Source: Strongyloides papillosus (taxonomy: Eukaryota > Nematoda > Chromadorea > Rhabditida > Strongyloididae). From it: DNA of 64,000 bases. Under the pieces are notes generated by a model that saw only the letters and a list, made by a program, of their open reading frames with translations, did not search any database and was not told the origin of the DNA. Numbering within the stretch: the stretch's first letter is position 1; each line of letters begins with the position of its first letter. A program made the position numbers and the translations under genes. This document shows, in pieces, positions 54,063 through 64,000 of this stretch. The stretch is from positions 1,364,001-1,428,000 of the forward strand of contig SRSI01000044.1 of NCBI GenBank assembly GCA_005656395.1. Reading direction: 5' to 3'.

Positions 54063-55544
54063 TTATTGTATTAGTTGTGATTCTTTTAATTCATCTTTTT
54101 CAAGATTTGTTGCTGTTGTATCAATGAAATACTATAAAAAATTATTATTATTAAGGAAGATGTATATTAATTTACCTGTAATGTTTTATCTGTTTGTTGG
54201 ATAATAAAACGTATAAAAGGACGTAAATCACCATCATTTGCCTCTTTTAACGTTTTATAGTAATTTAGTCTTTCCTCAAGTGGTATTATAATTGGTGGAA
54301 AACCAGATCGAGATAAAATTAAATTCATTAACAATCTTGCTGTCCTACCATTACCATCAACAAAAGGGTGAATAAACACTAATTTATAATGAGCTATTGC
54401 GGCTAATTCAACAGGATCCATTTGTAATGTGTCATAATCATTTAACCATTCAATAAAATTCTTCATCTCAGAGTCAATGTATTGCGGTGCTGGTGGAGTA
54501 AAACCACCAACATACACTTGAACTTTTCTTATTTTTCCTGCATTTTCAGGATCAACATAAGCCATAACCTTGTGATGTATTTGTAGGATCTCAGAAAGTC
54601 CTATACCACCAAGAGATATTTTTGATTGATTTAAAAAACGTAAAGCAGCATCAAGACCCAATATTTCATTATGTTCAAAGATACTTTTACCACCAATAGC
54701 TCTTCCTGTTTCAAGAAACATTCGTGTTTGCAGATAACTCATTGTATTTCCCTCTAATGCAACAGTATGATAAACATGTTGAAAATAACATTCTTTAAGT
54801 GCTCTTCTGAATGCTCCTATATTTTTGCGAATTTTATAAAATTCATCACGTTTATAGTATAAAGCTTTTAAAAGTTTATTATCGTATTTTTGTACAATAG
54901 GTAATGTACGTTGGCGACGTATTAAAGCTTCAGAATGATATGGATTGTAATTTAAAACTTTTGTATATATAGTATCGGCTAAAATAATACCTGTTTCTTC
55001 CTTTTCTAATATTATACCATATTCCATTAGAATATCAGTATGTAAAGGTGATTTTAATAAAGCATTCTCAATTATTGCTTGTGCTTTTTTAAAATTACCC
55101 CGTTCTCTTGAATTTTTTGACGCTATAAGAACAGCTTTTGCTTCATTCTCACTAAAAGCAAAATCATTTGTTGTTTTAATTAATGGTTGATATATTACAT
55201 CATCTAAAAATATGTGTTAATTTGAAAAATTGTAAAAAACGAATCAAACCTCGGTTTCCTGAATATTGGCTGATATCTAAAACTTGTGTGTCCATAAAAG
55301 GGAAATCATCGTTAACTTTTTTAATATCTAATCCTCCATTTTTCGGTAAAATACCTTTTTGTATATTGCATTTAAGATAATTGTTTTTTATATTTTCATT
55401 AATCCATTTAAAATTACAGAAGTCAGTATGCCTAATAGTGTTTATAATAATATTCCAACTTGTGTTGGCAATTATTGTTGTCAATATACAAATAAAAATA
55501 AATTTTTTTGTTGATAAATTAATAGTACTTTCAATTACAGCCAT
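54063..55544 (-). CDS. fic-1: Fic-domain protein AMPylase/deAMPylase (FICD, FIC-1)
   Basis: Exons 55544-55250, 55203-54176 and 54131-54063 (introns 46 and 44 nt; phases 1 and 0) give 463 residues, against 458 in human FICD. Residues about 14-30 form one membrane helix, so the protein is type II with a lumenal body. A TPR region (about 115-185, with RERGNFKKAQAIIENALLKS) precedes the Fic domain. The inhibitory helix TVALEGN places its Glu near residue 249. The catalytic loop HPFVDGNGR has its His near residue 377. All core residues are present, so it should both AMPylate and de-AMPylate the ER chaperone BiP, switched by the inhibitory Glu. The first donor is GTTTGA, non-canonical in flavour but phase-correct; the short last exon is supported by splice sites only. 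Confidence 0.93.
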
Positions 55545-56225
55545 TGGTTAAAATATATACAAAAAATGTTACATTTCAATTTTGAAATATAATGTCTCTA
55601 GAAATTCTATTAGAAAAACTTTGTATTAGTAGGAAACGTCATCTTTTTTAAAGTTTGTTCACAATACATTCGTGTTAAGAATAATCTTTAAATCATATTT
55701 ATTTATACGTAAAACTCAGCTGACAAAGCGTTGGAGCTACAAATAAATATATATATATCTAATATAAAGATATAGATAGAAAAAAAAATTTTGATGTTGT
55801 TGTAAGCAATCTTTAATACTTGTACTTTGAAGAAAGAAATAACAAGATAAATGTATATATCGATATAAATTTTTATTATATCTTGTGATCAATGAAATAT
55901 AAATAATGTAACATATTAATTTTGGTGGTAAAGTCTTTTTTTAAACGAGTAAAAGTAAAAAAGATAACATATCATTAAGAGAATTATTTATACATTTAAT
56001 GGTGTTTAACAGAAAAAAATCTGTTATATTTACAAACATTAAGATGACAATTTTGGCAATTAATTAATTGTTACGAATTGGAATTAAAAATGTTTTTTTT
56101 AAAAAGCTGTTAAGAAAGCATTTAATTGTTTGTTTGAGGAATTTTTTTTTGTTTTTGAACAAAAAGTATCAATATTATTTTTTGTTTTATTTTTTTCAAT
56201 AATTTTGAGACAAAAAATTCATCAA
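55545..56225. other. Intergenic, 0.68 kb
   Basis: Lies between the lgg-2 3' end and the fic-1 start, both on the minus strand. No gene or RNA is visible. Confidence 0.6.
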
Positions 56226-56674
56226 CTATCCAAATGCTGGCTGACTAGTATAAACAATGTATAAAAATCCATCATCATCACGTTCGTTAAGGTAAACTGA
56301 TGAAATTGGTGTTGAAATAGAGAAAATACTTTTTTCATTTATCATTAAGAAAAATGATTGTTCATGGTGTAAATTTAAACGTCTACGTATGATTTGCATT
56401 AAATCACCAATTGTAACATGATTTGGTACTAGAAATTTACATCTATCAATTAATGGTAGATGTCTTTCATTCTCATATCTTTCAATAATAATAGGTATTT
56501 TATCGGGATGAGTTTGAAGGATTTCTAATGCATTTCTTTTTCTTATTTCTATAATAAAAAAAAGTGAAATTAAATGAAATAATAAAAAAATATTAGTATA
56601 TTATTTATTTTGTTTTTTATCTTACCAAAAGATTTACGTTCCTTAAATGTTGGTGCATATCCAGGAAGGGACAT
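56226..56674 (-). CDS. lgg-2: LC3-type ATG8 autophagy modifier LGG-2
   Basis: Exons 56674-56626 and 56548-56226, with a 77-nt phase-1 intron, encode 123 residues. The sequence starts MSLPGYAPTFKERKSF, then DKIPIIIERY, LPLIDRCKFLVPNH, IIRRRLNL, SFFLMINEKS and DDDGFLYIVYTSQPAFG. The last six residues are the same as I recall for C. elegans LGG-2, and the wording is LC3-like rather than GABARAP-like (LGG-1). It ends exactly at the lipid-accepting Gly, so ATG4 processing would not be needed before conjugation to phosphatidylethanolamine on autophagosomes. C. elegans LGG-2 has a longer N-terminus. An acceptor-like TATTATAG about 20 nt upstream leaves room for a trans-spliced leader or an extra 5' exon I could not fit in phase. 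Confidence 0.92.
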
Positions 56675-58431
56675 AATTATAACTGTATTATCTATAATAA
56701 TGAATAATAATTTTAAGAAAAATGGGATATTAAGTCAAAAATAATATATATATATGTTTTACAGATTCACGTGATATAAATTTTTAAAATGATGTACACA
56801 CAACACCAGCCACAATATTTTAATTCTTTTATCGTACAGGTCGAGAAAAGTTTTGAAACACAATGAATGCTTTGTTAGATGCCATATTTATATGAAAATA
56901 TATATAATTTATATTCTAAGATTGATTAGATACCGTTATATAATCTTACTAATACTTCTTGTTATGAGGTATAACAATCATATGATAATAAGTCTAGCGA
57001 TACAACAACAAATATACACATAATTATAATTAAAATTTTTTATCTACTCCTAAAGAGACATTAACAAGTTATTTGTACTTTATTTCAATTATATTTTACA
57101 TATATAGATAGAAAGTCTATTACAACATTTGTTTATTATGCCATAATTTTAAATAATAACATGTTAGCTTAAAATATATAAAATTTAACAAATAGCTTAA
57201 CAAACTAATATAGCTCAAAGTGTCTTTCCCTCTCTGTTTACCATTTTATGATTCTTATATTCAGTACATAAGAAGATCAAATAAAAAACAATAAAGGTTA
57301 AAAAAAATAATATTTTTATGCCTTCTGTTATTAAAAATAACTTTCAGAAAAATTTATCATCACATTTAAAAACAATATTACATAAATGTGTTTGTAAAAT
57401 TATAATTTAGAGATAATACTAAAAAAATCCAACAAATAATAATAATATATTTTAAAAGCATCAATTTTCTTTATTATATTTAAAAAATATGACATTTTCT
57501 AAAAATTAAAAATAGTATTAAGCATTTGTTGTACTTTAGGATTAAAAGCATTTATCAATGACACCTTATTTATTACACCCATACACACCTATATAAAAAA
57601 GGAGGATTAGTTATTATGAAAAAAAAGAGAAAAAATAATATTTAAGAGAATTTATTTTCATCCTTAAATAGTATACGAAGAAAAAAAACTTTATAAAAAG
57701 AGGGTTAAACTTTTACTTATAATTCACATGACCTAACAGTGTGATGTTTAGTTGAATCAGCTGATATATCGCTACGAGAAACAACGAAAAACTTCGTCTG
57801 ACTGCCTAACTCTATAAAAGCTTGCTAGTACTACATTCGATTTTAACAATAAAGTTCTTTCAAGGCCTTTTTAAACAAAAAAAGTTGGAATTTGTTGCTT
57901 AAAGTAACAAAGTATTAATCTAAAACAAGGTTAACACATTAATAGAATGTACAGAAGGTACATTAATTTTTTATGATAAGAGAAATTTATATAATAACAT
58001 CAAAGAATGATCATTTAATGAAGTGAATATAAAAAATTTTTTTTATATATAGTCTCATATGTTTATATTTCTATCTTTCACGAGAATCATTGGAAAATCA
58101 TATGAATAGGAAGATTATATAATTCAAAAAATAAGATGCAATATATTATTCATAGATACTATATGGAAAATTTATAATTCAAAAATTATAAAACAACATC
58201 AAAATAAAGTGAAATAAAATTTTTGAACGTGTCTATGAGTTTGAGGAGAAAGGAAAGCAATTCTTTATATCAATAGAAAATTAGTTATAAAAAACAAACA
58301 AACATGCAAATTTTTTCTATTATATTGTTAAAATATAAATTATTAATATAATTTTATTTTTTATATATATTTACGTTGGTGATAAGTTAAAAGACGAAAA
58401 TAATAACGTCAAATAATAATAAGAAAAAAAA
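56675..58431. other. Intergenic, 1.76 kb
   Basis: Upstream region of lgg-2 and 3' flank of the DENND4-type gene. It contains a GC-richer patch at about 57725-57850, listed separately as a weak snoRNA-like candidate. Otherwise AT-rich with no gene. Confidence 0.55.
57737..57804 (+). ncRNA. Weak candidate box C/D-like snoRNA
   Basis: In a locally GC-richer patch, GTGATGT (57741) is one base from the C box RUGAUGA. CTGA occurs at 57761 (D' position) and at 57798 (D position). CAG (57737) and CTG (57802) form a short terminal stem. Between them ACGAA and TTCGT make a 5-bp hairpin (57783-57796). No convincing C' box or rRNA guide match could be established by eye. Confidence 0.2.
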
Positions 58432-61400
58432 TTAAACAAGATCCAATGGAATAAATATTCTTCTATTTGCCATTCTTATTTGTGATGGAGCGTAATCTTT
58501 TGCCGGTAAGACATTCATTATCATTGGTGGTATCTTTTCAAATGCTTCTCTGTAGTAAAAATCAAAGTTTGCTATATCAACACGAGTACCATATCTATCT
58601 AACGTACAGAATAGAAAATCTCTAAAATGTGCAAATATTATTGTTAATAACAAGTAATATTTATATATATAAAGCTTACCTATACATTGAAAAACTGTCA
58701 CCAGAAACCATTTCAGAATTTGTTTTATTTGCTCTTATAGCATTTATATATTGTGTCATTGGTTTTATAAAATCTCCACTCTCTAAACTTGATAATATCT
58801 GTTCACGTATACTATTCCAGGGTGACTAAAATTAAAATTACAATAATATTATAATTAAGAAGATGTTATATAGTTTGATAAAAATATATTTGTATTTATT
58901 AATGATGCTTTTAAATTAAAAATTTCCTCTTTTTTATCTTTAATTTGACTATTTAAATTTCGTAAAAGTTTTTCATTAGCCTCAGTACTACTTAATATAT
59001 TTTGTTGTTGCCTTAACTCATTTAAATTACTTGAAATTTCCTTCCACCATATATCTAATTCACGGAGCATCTCATCAAAATCCTCCTGAATAAAATCAAA
59101 TATTTGTGCTAATGGATATATTATTTGTGTTAGATGTTGGATTGTTTTTCTTAACTCATCTGTCTCCTGTTTCAATTGAATATACTCACTATTATCATAG
59201 ATGTACTCTTTTGATGTTGTACCAAAAGTATCACTTTCAATTTTTTTAGTATTCTCAACTATTTTATTGACAAGTATACCATGTTGGTCTTCATTAATTT
59301 TATTGACATTTATGGATGTGTTATTAAATTTTTCTATTGGTATCTCCTCTGTCACAAAAACATCCTCATCAATATTTTCAGTTTTAGATTCTTCTTCAGT
59401 TATTACAGCAACTGAATTTGATGGACCATCTTCTTTTTTGGCATTTTCTTCCTCATAAATAATTTGATTTTTCTTTAATTTTGGTGGGGGTGGACGAGCA
59501 ACAGCAGTTCCTGGTCTAATTAATGGTAATGTAATTCTTTGAGGTTCGTAATTACTGTTCACATGATTATCTTTGTTACTTTGAACTACTAATTGTTTGT
59601 CATCCTGTCCATTTTCATCAATAATTTTTTGTCGTGTAGTAGTACTTTTGTTACTAGAATGAGGCTCCTCTTCACCTATAGAATTTACCTCAACTGTTGG
59701 AATATTTTTTTCCTTCTTTTTATGACTTTTTTCGCTTGATTTTTTAGATGTCTTTTTTGAAGTATCATGATTGACTTCTTTTTCACCATTATCAATAATT
59801 TCACTACTCTCTCCATTTTTACTTTTTCCTTTCTCTTTAGTTTTTCCTTTCTCTTTAATTTTTTCCTTCTCTTTACTTTTCTCCTTGTCTTTACTCTTTT
59901 CCTTCTCTTTATCCTTCTGTTTTTCCTTCTTTTTTGTCTTTTTCTCATCTTTAGACTTGTCAACGTCATTAGAATCTTTTTCTTTCTTTGATTTTTTTTC
60001 TGAATGACTACTACTGCTCTTCTTAGAACTCTCCTTTGTTTCTTCATCTTCTTTCTCTTTATTCTTCTTCTTTCTAGTTTTCTTAAAATCTTTTGCCGCT
60101 TTGGCAAATTTTTGTAGAAATAAATTTGTCAATTCGGCGTCTTTTCCGGCAACTATTTTACTTGCCTTCAAATTATCCAAACTTCCATCATCATTTACTA
60201 TTTTTATTAAATCATCCAAAAACGATACTTTTGAGGCTTTATCATTCAATTTTTCAATATCAAGAGTGTCTTTAGTATATTTATCACTTAGATATGATGT
60301 TTCACTAATAGTTTCATTAATAATATCAAAAAGAAAACGAAAAGGGGGTCTTTTAAGTAGAGTTTCGGTGAGTATTGGTTTACTAATTATCTTCGAAAAA
60401 GCATCAATTGTTTTTGATTCCATTTTTTTGTTTAAAATAAAATAGAATACAAACAAATACTTAAATAATATTTCATCGGTAAATAATATTTGTATGGTAC
60501 TTTATATTATAACGGTAAATATTTTCCTAATCGACTTATTGTTACTATAGCAACAACAAACATATATGTTTTATACATTGTATATTTTTTATAATTTTTT
60601 TAAAAATTTTTAATAATATTTTTATAAAAATAGAAGAAATAAAAATATAAAATAAAACTTACTTGTTTTGATACAAGATATAATGGTTGGTTTTTGTCCT
60701 CATGTAGTTCAGGTACGTCATATGTACAAATAACTTGAACATTGGTCCCACACCATAAATTTACATGTGATAACATATTAATTCTTTTAAAATAATAAAG
60801 AAGATTGTAATAAAGCATTTGATGATCATAAAAAAATCCAGGACCAGTAGAATAATTATTACAATTTAAAATTTGTGTTTCCAATATCATACGAAGATAG
60901 ATAGGATTTAAAAAACGTACAGGAAATGATGTATAGTAATCTTCATTATCACCATATTCAACTTTTTCACGTAAATGATTTTGTTGATAATAACTGCTTT
61001 TTTTCATAATTGTATTTGAAAATACTTTTACTGTAAGTATTGGTACAAAATGATGTCCACAATGATAACATGAATAAATAGATGGTTCAGGAGAGTCCAT
61101 AAATTTTGTCCATATCTCTTCATCATAATTAATATTACCACACTCAGGTCTTGTACATTTTGATGCAATACATAATTCAATTCTTTTTAGTTGACGATTA
61201 CATTTGCGAAGAAAAGGATATGAATCAACGTATTGATTCATTAAAGTTGAAAATCTTTCTATACCACGAAATCCATAAACAAACCCGTTACTTATACGAT
61301 ATATTTTTTGTGTAAAATGATCTGTTTCTTGTTCTATTCCTAATGGTAATTCATCATTAGATGGTATATCATTACTATTAGATGTCTTCCATTTAGTTTT

Positions 61401-64000
61401 CATTTCACCAAATAAATTTTTTGCTACCTGTTGGACATGGTTTAAAAAATATTGTTGATAAACTTTGTGTTGATAACGAATGTTTTAAATTTGATGTATC
61501 AACTTGTTTATTAACTAAAGATGGACTTAAAATTTTCGATACAAGCGGAGATTTACTTAGAGTTTTAAACCAACTTTTTGATGGTGTTAATTTTGTTGAA
61601 TCTATCAAATTTTGTTCTCCCTTCTTCTCAGAGAATGGTTCACTTAAATGTTCTATTAAGAATCTTCTTCTTGATTCTTCCAAATTTGATTCAGAGTCTG
61701 TTTTAGAACTTTTATCTGATAACTCATCAACACCTAATGGTTCTACTCTTACGCTTATTGATGAAGATAATATATCATCATTTTTTAATGACTCTTCAGT
61801 ATTAATAGTTAATCTATCGTCTATATCGTTAAGAGGATCCATCTCATTAGAAGTACAAAGACTACCAGAACTGACAGTTTAATTTTGTTTTCTCTTTTTC
61901 AACATTACTTTCCACTTTAAAATAACCTTTAGAATCTGTTAATAATGATACGTCAGCTGTTATGGGGATATCTGTATCAAAATGTTCTTTATGAAGGCAA
62001 TCAATGTAAATATCATTTTCATTAATCTCATTTTCTTTTTTTACCTCATCAACTTCTTTGCGAAATTTTAATAAAAGTCCCTGACTTTTCATATTATTAA
62101 TATAGTTATTTAATTCAGGGAATTTTTGGCCTTCATTAAATGTCACGCTTTCTTCATCCCCTTTCCATGTCATAAAATTTTTATTTGGTTCTAATAAATC
62201 AAATGACATCGGCAAATCTTTACATTCTGCACAATTTTCCATGTAATTATAAAGTGTTTTTTTATATTTGTGGGGATTAAAGCTCTCATGACAAATCTCT
62301 TCATTTTTAATCTCGTTTTCATTATCTTCACTGATGTTTAATGTCTTAAACATTTTGTTTACATCTTTCCCAGTATTCCCCATATCATTTGAGGGGGATA
62401 CCTTAATGTATGTTTTTATCATATGATTAGCTCCTATAATAAACCAACCAATACCTTTAAATTTTCTATATGCTTTAATGCCATTTTCGGACGGCCATCC
62501 TTTAGCAGTTATTGCTTTATGATATATTGGTAATGTTATACCATCTGCCATAATACCGTATGATTGCATTAACTGAAAGACTCTATAACTCCAATATGGT
62601 TTCCCATAGAAACCACATAAATGTATGAGAACTCTAAATGGCTGTTGGTCTAAAATAATTGCTTTTGTATCCAATAAATTAAAAAGATAGTTTATCCCTA
62701 AGTTCAACCCCAATATCTTGTTATCAATTTTTTGCAAAAAAGATGGTAGTAGTGAAAACCATATAGCATTAATTTCAAAGAATATTATTCTTGGCCAGGA
62801 AAAGGTTGCTTCCGTTAAATGTGAGTGTATCTTTTCTTTCTCGCATTTAAATTCATATACACTTCTTAATACATTTAAATTTCTTAACTGTGGATCTTTT
62901 GTTAACATTTCGCAACTATCTTTTAAGCCAACTGCTGTATTAACAAAATCTAAATCATACAACTCACAATTTAATTGATTTGGGAATTGGGTAAATTTCT
63001 TAACTTTTTTTAAAACTGTTGTAGAACATTGAATATCTGCTTCAATCGTCTTTATAAATAAATGGGCATCTTCAATATTATAATTTACATTTGGTGATAC
63101 CTCGCATTTACGACAAATATCATCAAAGAAGAAGTAAAATTCATTCTTTTCAGAAGAAAAAATTCTTTCTTGTATGAAGTGACGGAACATTTGAGTGTTT
63201 ACGAATGTTTTGAAAAATGGCAAAGTTTGACGGTCCTTAGAACGAATAAATTTCTCAAAATCAAAAACATTTTGGATATCTTTTAAATTATCTAAGTATG
63301 GAGCTTTTTTTAATGGTAGTATACATTCATCATACCCTTTTAAGAGAGCAGACATAAATTTTAAAAAATACCACCTTATTTTGAGATTTGCTTTTTCAAC
63401 TGTTTTAAATGTTTCAAAGTGAGTGTCACGCGATATTAAACTGGAGTAAGCTCTCATTTGTGAAAATGAATCATATCTATGTAGTGATTCTAAGTCACTT
63501 CTTAATATTTTTAGTGGAGTTGATGGAATAGAATTCATAAGTCTTTTAACTTCATCATTTGATAATGAAGATGATTGAGTATCAATACCAAAAAAAATTG
63601 CATCTGTTGATTGGTCACCCTCAACATCAAAATATTTTGAATCAATTCCTGCAATTACTGGTACAGGTGATTCACATATTATGCTTGCTTCACTAATACA
63701 TAGTGGTACATAAGGACATTGCCAGAAGAGTGGGAAAATTAAGGACACAAATGTTTCACATATCGGTGAGAGAGTATTATGACGCATTGAGTGAAATATT
63801 AATGTTCTTTCTTGAAGGATACATAAAAAGATTGTTATCATGTTTTCAACACCTAACTGATTAAGACAATCAAAAAGTCTAGCACCTGATAGTGGCATTT
63901 CTGGAATATCTTGTAAATTAAATAAAATTTTTTCATTAAATAAATGGAGACGAAATTGTGGTAACTTTGGTGCTGGATTGACAACTTCATACATCTTAAA
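58432..64000 (-). CDS. DENND4-type Rab10 GEF, 3' part (partial, host of dyf-11)
   Basis: The gene enters from the right edge. A first exon of more than 3.3 kb runs 64000-60663, then 58825-58680 and 58621-58432; phases 0 and 2 fit and the stop follows IFIPLDLV. cDENN/dDENN motifs are visible (LSGARLFDCLNQLG, LIFPLFWQCPYVPL, AGIDSKYFD). A PPR-like helical region (RVFQLMQSYGIMADGIT) follows, then a four-Cys zinc-type element (CTRPECGNINYDEEIW, then CYHCG). The DENND4 C-terminus is SMYRDFLFCTLDRYG...DIANFDFYYREAFEKIP. The upstream uDENN and MABP domains would lie outside. DENND4 proteins activate Rab10 in secretory traffic. Two frame breaks occur (near 61879 and 61433); each is closed by dropping one base, though unrecognised introns are possible. 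The 1837-nt intron 60662-58826 contains the whole dyf-11 ORF on the same strand. Confidence 0.85.
58855..60423 (-). CDS. dyf-11: Intraflagellar transport protein IFT54 (DYF-11/TRAF3IP1)
   Basis: One uninterrupted frame of 522 residues. I start at MESKTIDAF, not the Met 11 codons upstream, because family members begin just before this segment. The N-terminal calponin-homology-like microtubule/tubulin-binding domain (about 1-130) reads PILTETLLKRPPFRFLFDII, then LSDKYTKD, SFLDDLI and KIVAGKDAELTNLFLQKFAKA, matching IFT54. A Lys/Glu-rich repeat region (about 130-260) follows. A disordered acidic stretch with a PLIRPGTAVARPPPP element leads to a C-terminal coiled coil (about 415-515), used to bind IFT20 in IFT-B. 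The protein is ciliary; in C. elegans it is needed in ciliated sensory neurons. The ORF lies wholly inside an intron of the DENND4-type gene and stops 29 nt before that intron's acceptor. Confidence 0.93.
   Translation of the reverse strand: MESKTIDAFSKIISKPILTETLLKRPPFRFLFDIINETISETSYLSDKYTKDTLDIEKLNDKASKVSFLDDLIKIVNDDGSLDNLKASKIVAGKDAELTNLFLQKFAKAAKDFKKTRKKKNKEKEDEETKESSKKSSSSHSEKKSKKEKDSNDVDKSKDEKKTKKKEKQKDKEKEKSKDKEKSKEKEKIKEKGKTKEKGKSKNGESSEIIDNGEKEVNHDTSKKTSKKSSEKSHKKKEKNIPTVEVNSIGEEEPHSSNKSTTTRQKIIDENGQDDKQLVVQSNKDNHVNSNYEPQRITLPLIRPGTAVARPPPPKLKKNQIIYEEENAKKEDGPSNSVAVITEEESKTENIDEDVFVTEEIPIEKFNNTSINVNKINEDQHGILVNKIVENTKKIESDTFGTTSKEYIYDNSEYIQLKQETDELRKTIQHLTQIIYPLAQIFDFIQEDFDEMLRELDIWWKEISSNLNELRQQQNILSSTEANEKLLRNLNSQIKDKKEEIFNLKASLINTNIFLSNYITSS
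59815..60010 (-). repeat. Lys/Glu/Ser-rich repetitive coding tract in dyf-11
   Basis: Degenerate tandem units of the form KEK-K/S and KEKGK encoded by AAA/GAA/AAG-rich DNA. It produces long spurious Phe/Leu/Ser frames on the opposite strand, which I discount. IFT54 orthologues also carry a KE-rich segment here. Confidence 0.75.

Noticed and set aside
56820..56890. Possible extra 5' exon of lgg-2 (reads MASNKAFIVFQNFSRP)
   Set aside because: The GTACG donor is phase 0 while the downstream acceptor needs phase 1, so the frames do not join.
59685..60107. Long Arg/Lys-rich minus-strand frame and long Phe/Leu/Ser plus-strand frames over dyf-11
   Set aside because: They are out-of-frame or antisense readings of the Lys/Glu repeat region in dyf-11.
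61421..61882. 153-codon plus-strand frame opposite the DENND4-type gene
   Set aside because: It overlaps conserved minus-strand coding sequence and shows only mirrored composition.
1..64000. CRISPR arrays, insertion sequences, transposase or reverse-transcriptase fragments, viral genes
   Set aside because: No spaced direct repeats, terminal inverted repeats with an enclosed ORF, or characteristic motifs were found on either strand.

Overview
The window is eukaryotic nuclear DNA from a very AT-rich nematode. Small introns of about 42-58 nt with GT...TTTTAG boundaries, A/T-ending codons, sparse genes and a nematode-type gene set (Clc-like membrane protein, ShKT-tailed astacin, LET-19, LET-268, LGG-2, DYF-11) point to Strongyloides or a close relative. 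The species call is inference; nothing here names it. I see no bacterial genes, transposons, tRNAs, rRNAs or CRISPR arrays.

Layout. 1-7596 (-): 5' part of a RhoGEF gene like PLEKHG5/Syx, split by very large introns and running off the left edge. 7597-14605: gene desert. 14631-15566 (+): four-pass Clc-like/claudin-type protein. 18035-18410 (+): a hidden three-exon 91-residue membrane microprotein. 20521-18820 (-): secreted astacin metalloprotease with two ShKT domains. 24695-23112 (-): Wnt of the Wnt5/CWN-2 type, with two frame breaks. 30316-28604 (-): SLC2-like sugar transporter, preceded by a GC-rich, foldable patch. 34244-33584 (-): unknown secreted cysteine-containing protein. 36323-36129 (-): 64-residue membrane microprotein. 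39133-36882 (-): LET-268 lysyl hydroxylase. 41365-53847 (+): a giant LET-19/MED13 Mediator kinase-module subunit of 4128 residues, almost all in one exon. 55544-54063 (-): FIC-1/FICD AMPylase, convergent with let-19. 56674-56226 (-): LGG-2, an LC3-type ATG8. 64000-58432 (-): 3' part of a DENND4-type RabGEF whose 1.84-kb intron contains, on the same strand, a complete DYF-11/IFT54 gene.

Themes. Three proteins act in secretory or membrane biology (LET-268 and FIC-1 in the ER, DENND4 on Rab traffic), one in autophagy, one in cilia, one in transcription and one in Wnt signalling. There is no operon-like logic except the nested pair at the right end.

Quality. Five reading-frame breaks in conserved genes (one in the RhoGEF, two in Wnt, two in DENND4) are each repaired by removing one base, mostly from a short homopolymer. 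This suggests single-base insertion errors in the assembly rather than five decayed genes, but the window alone cannot prove it. Long ORFs such as let-19 are intact.
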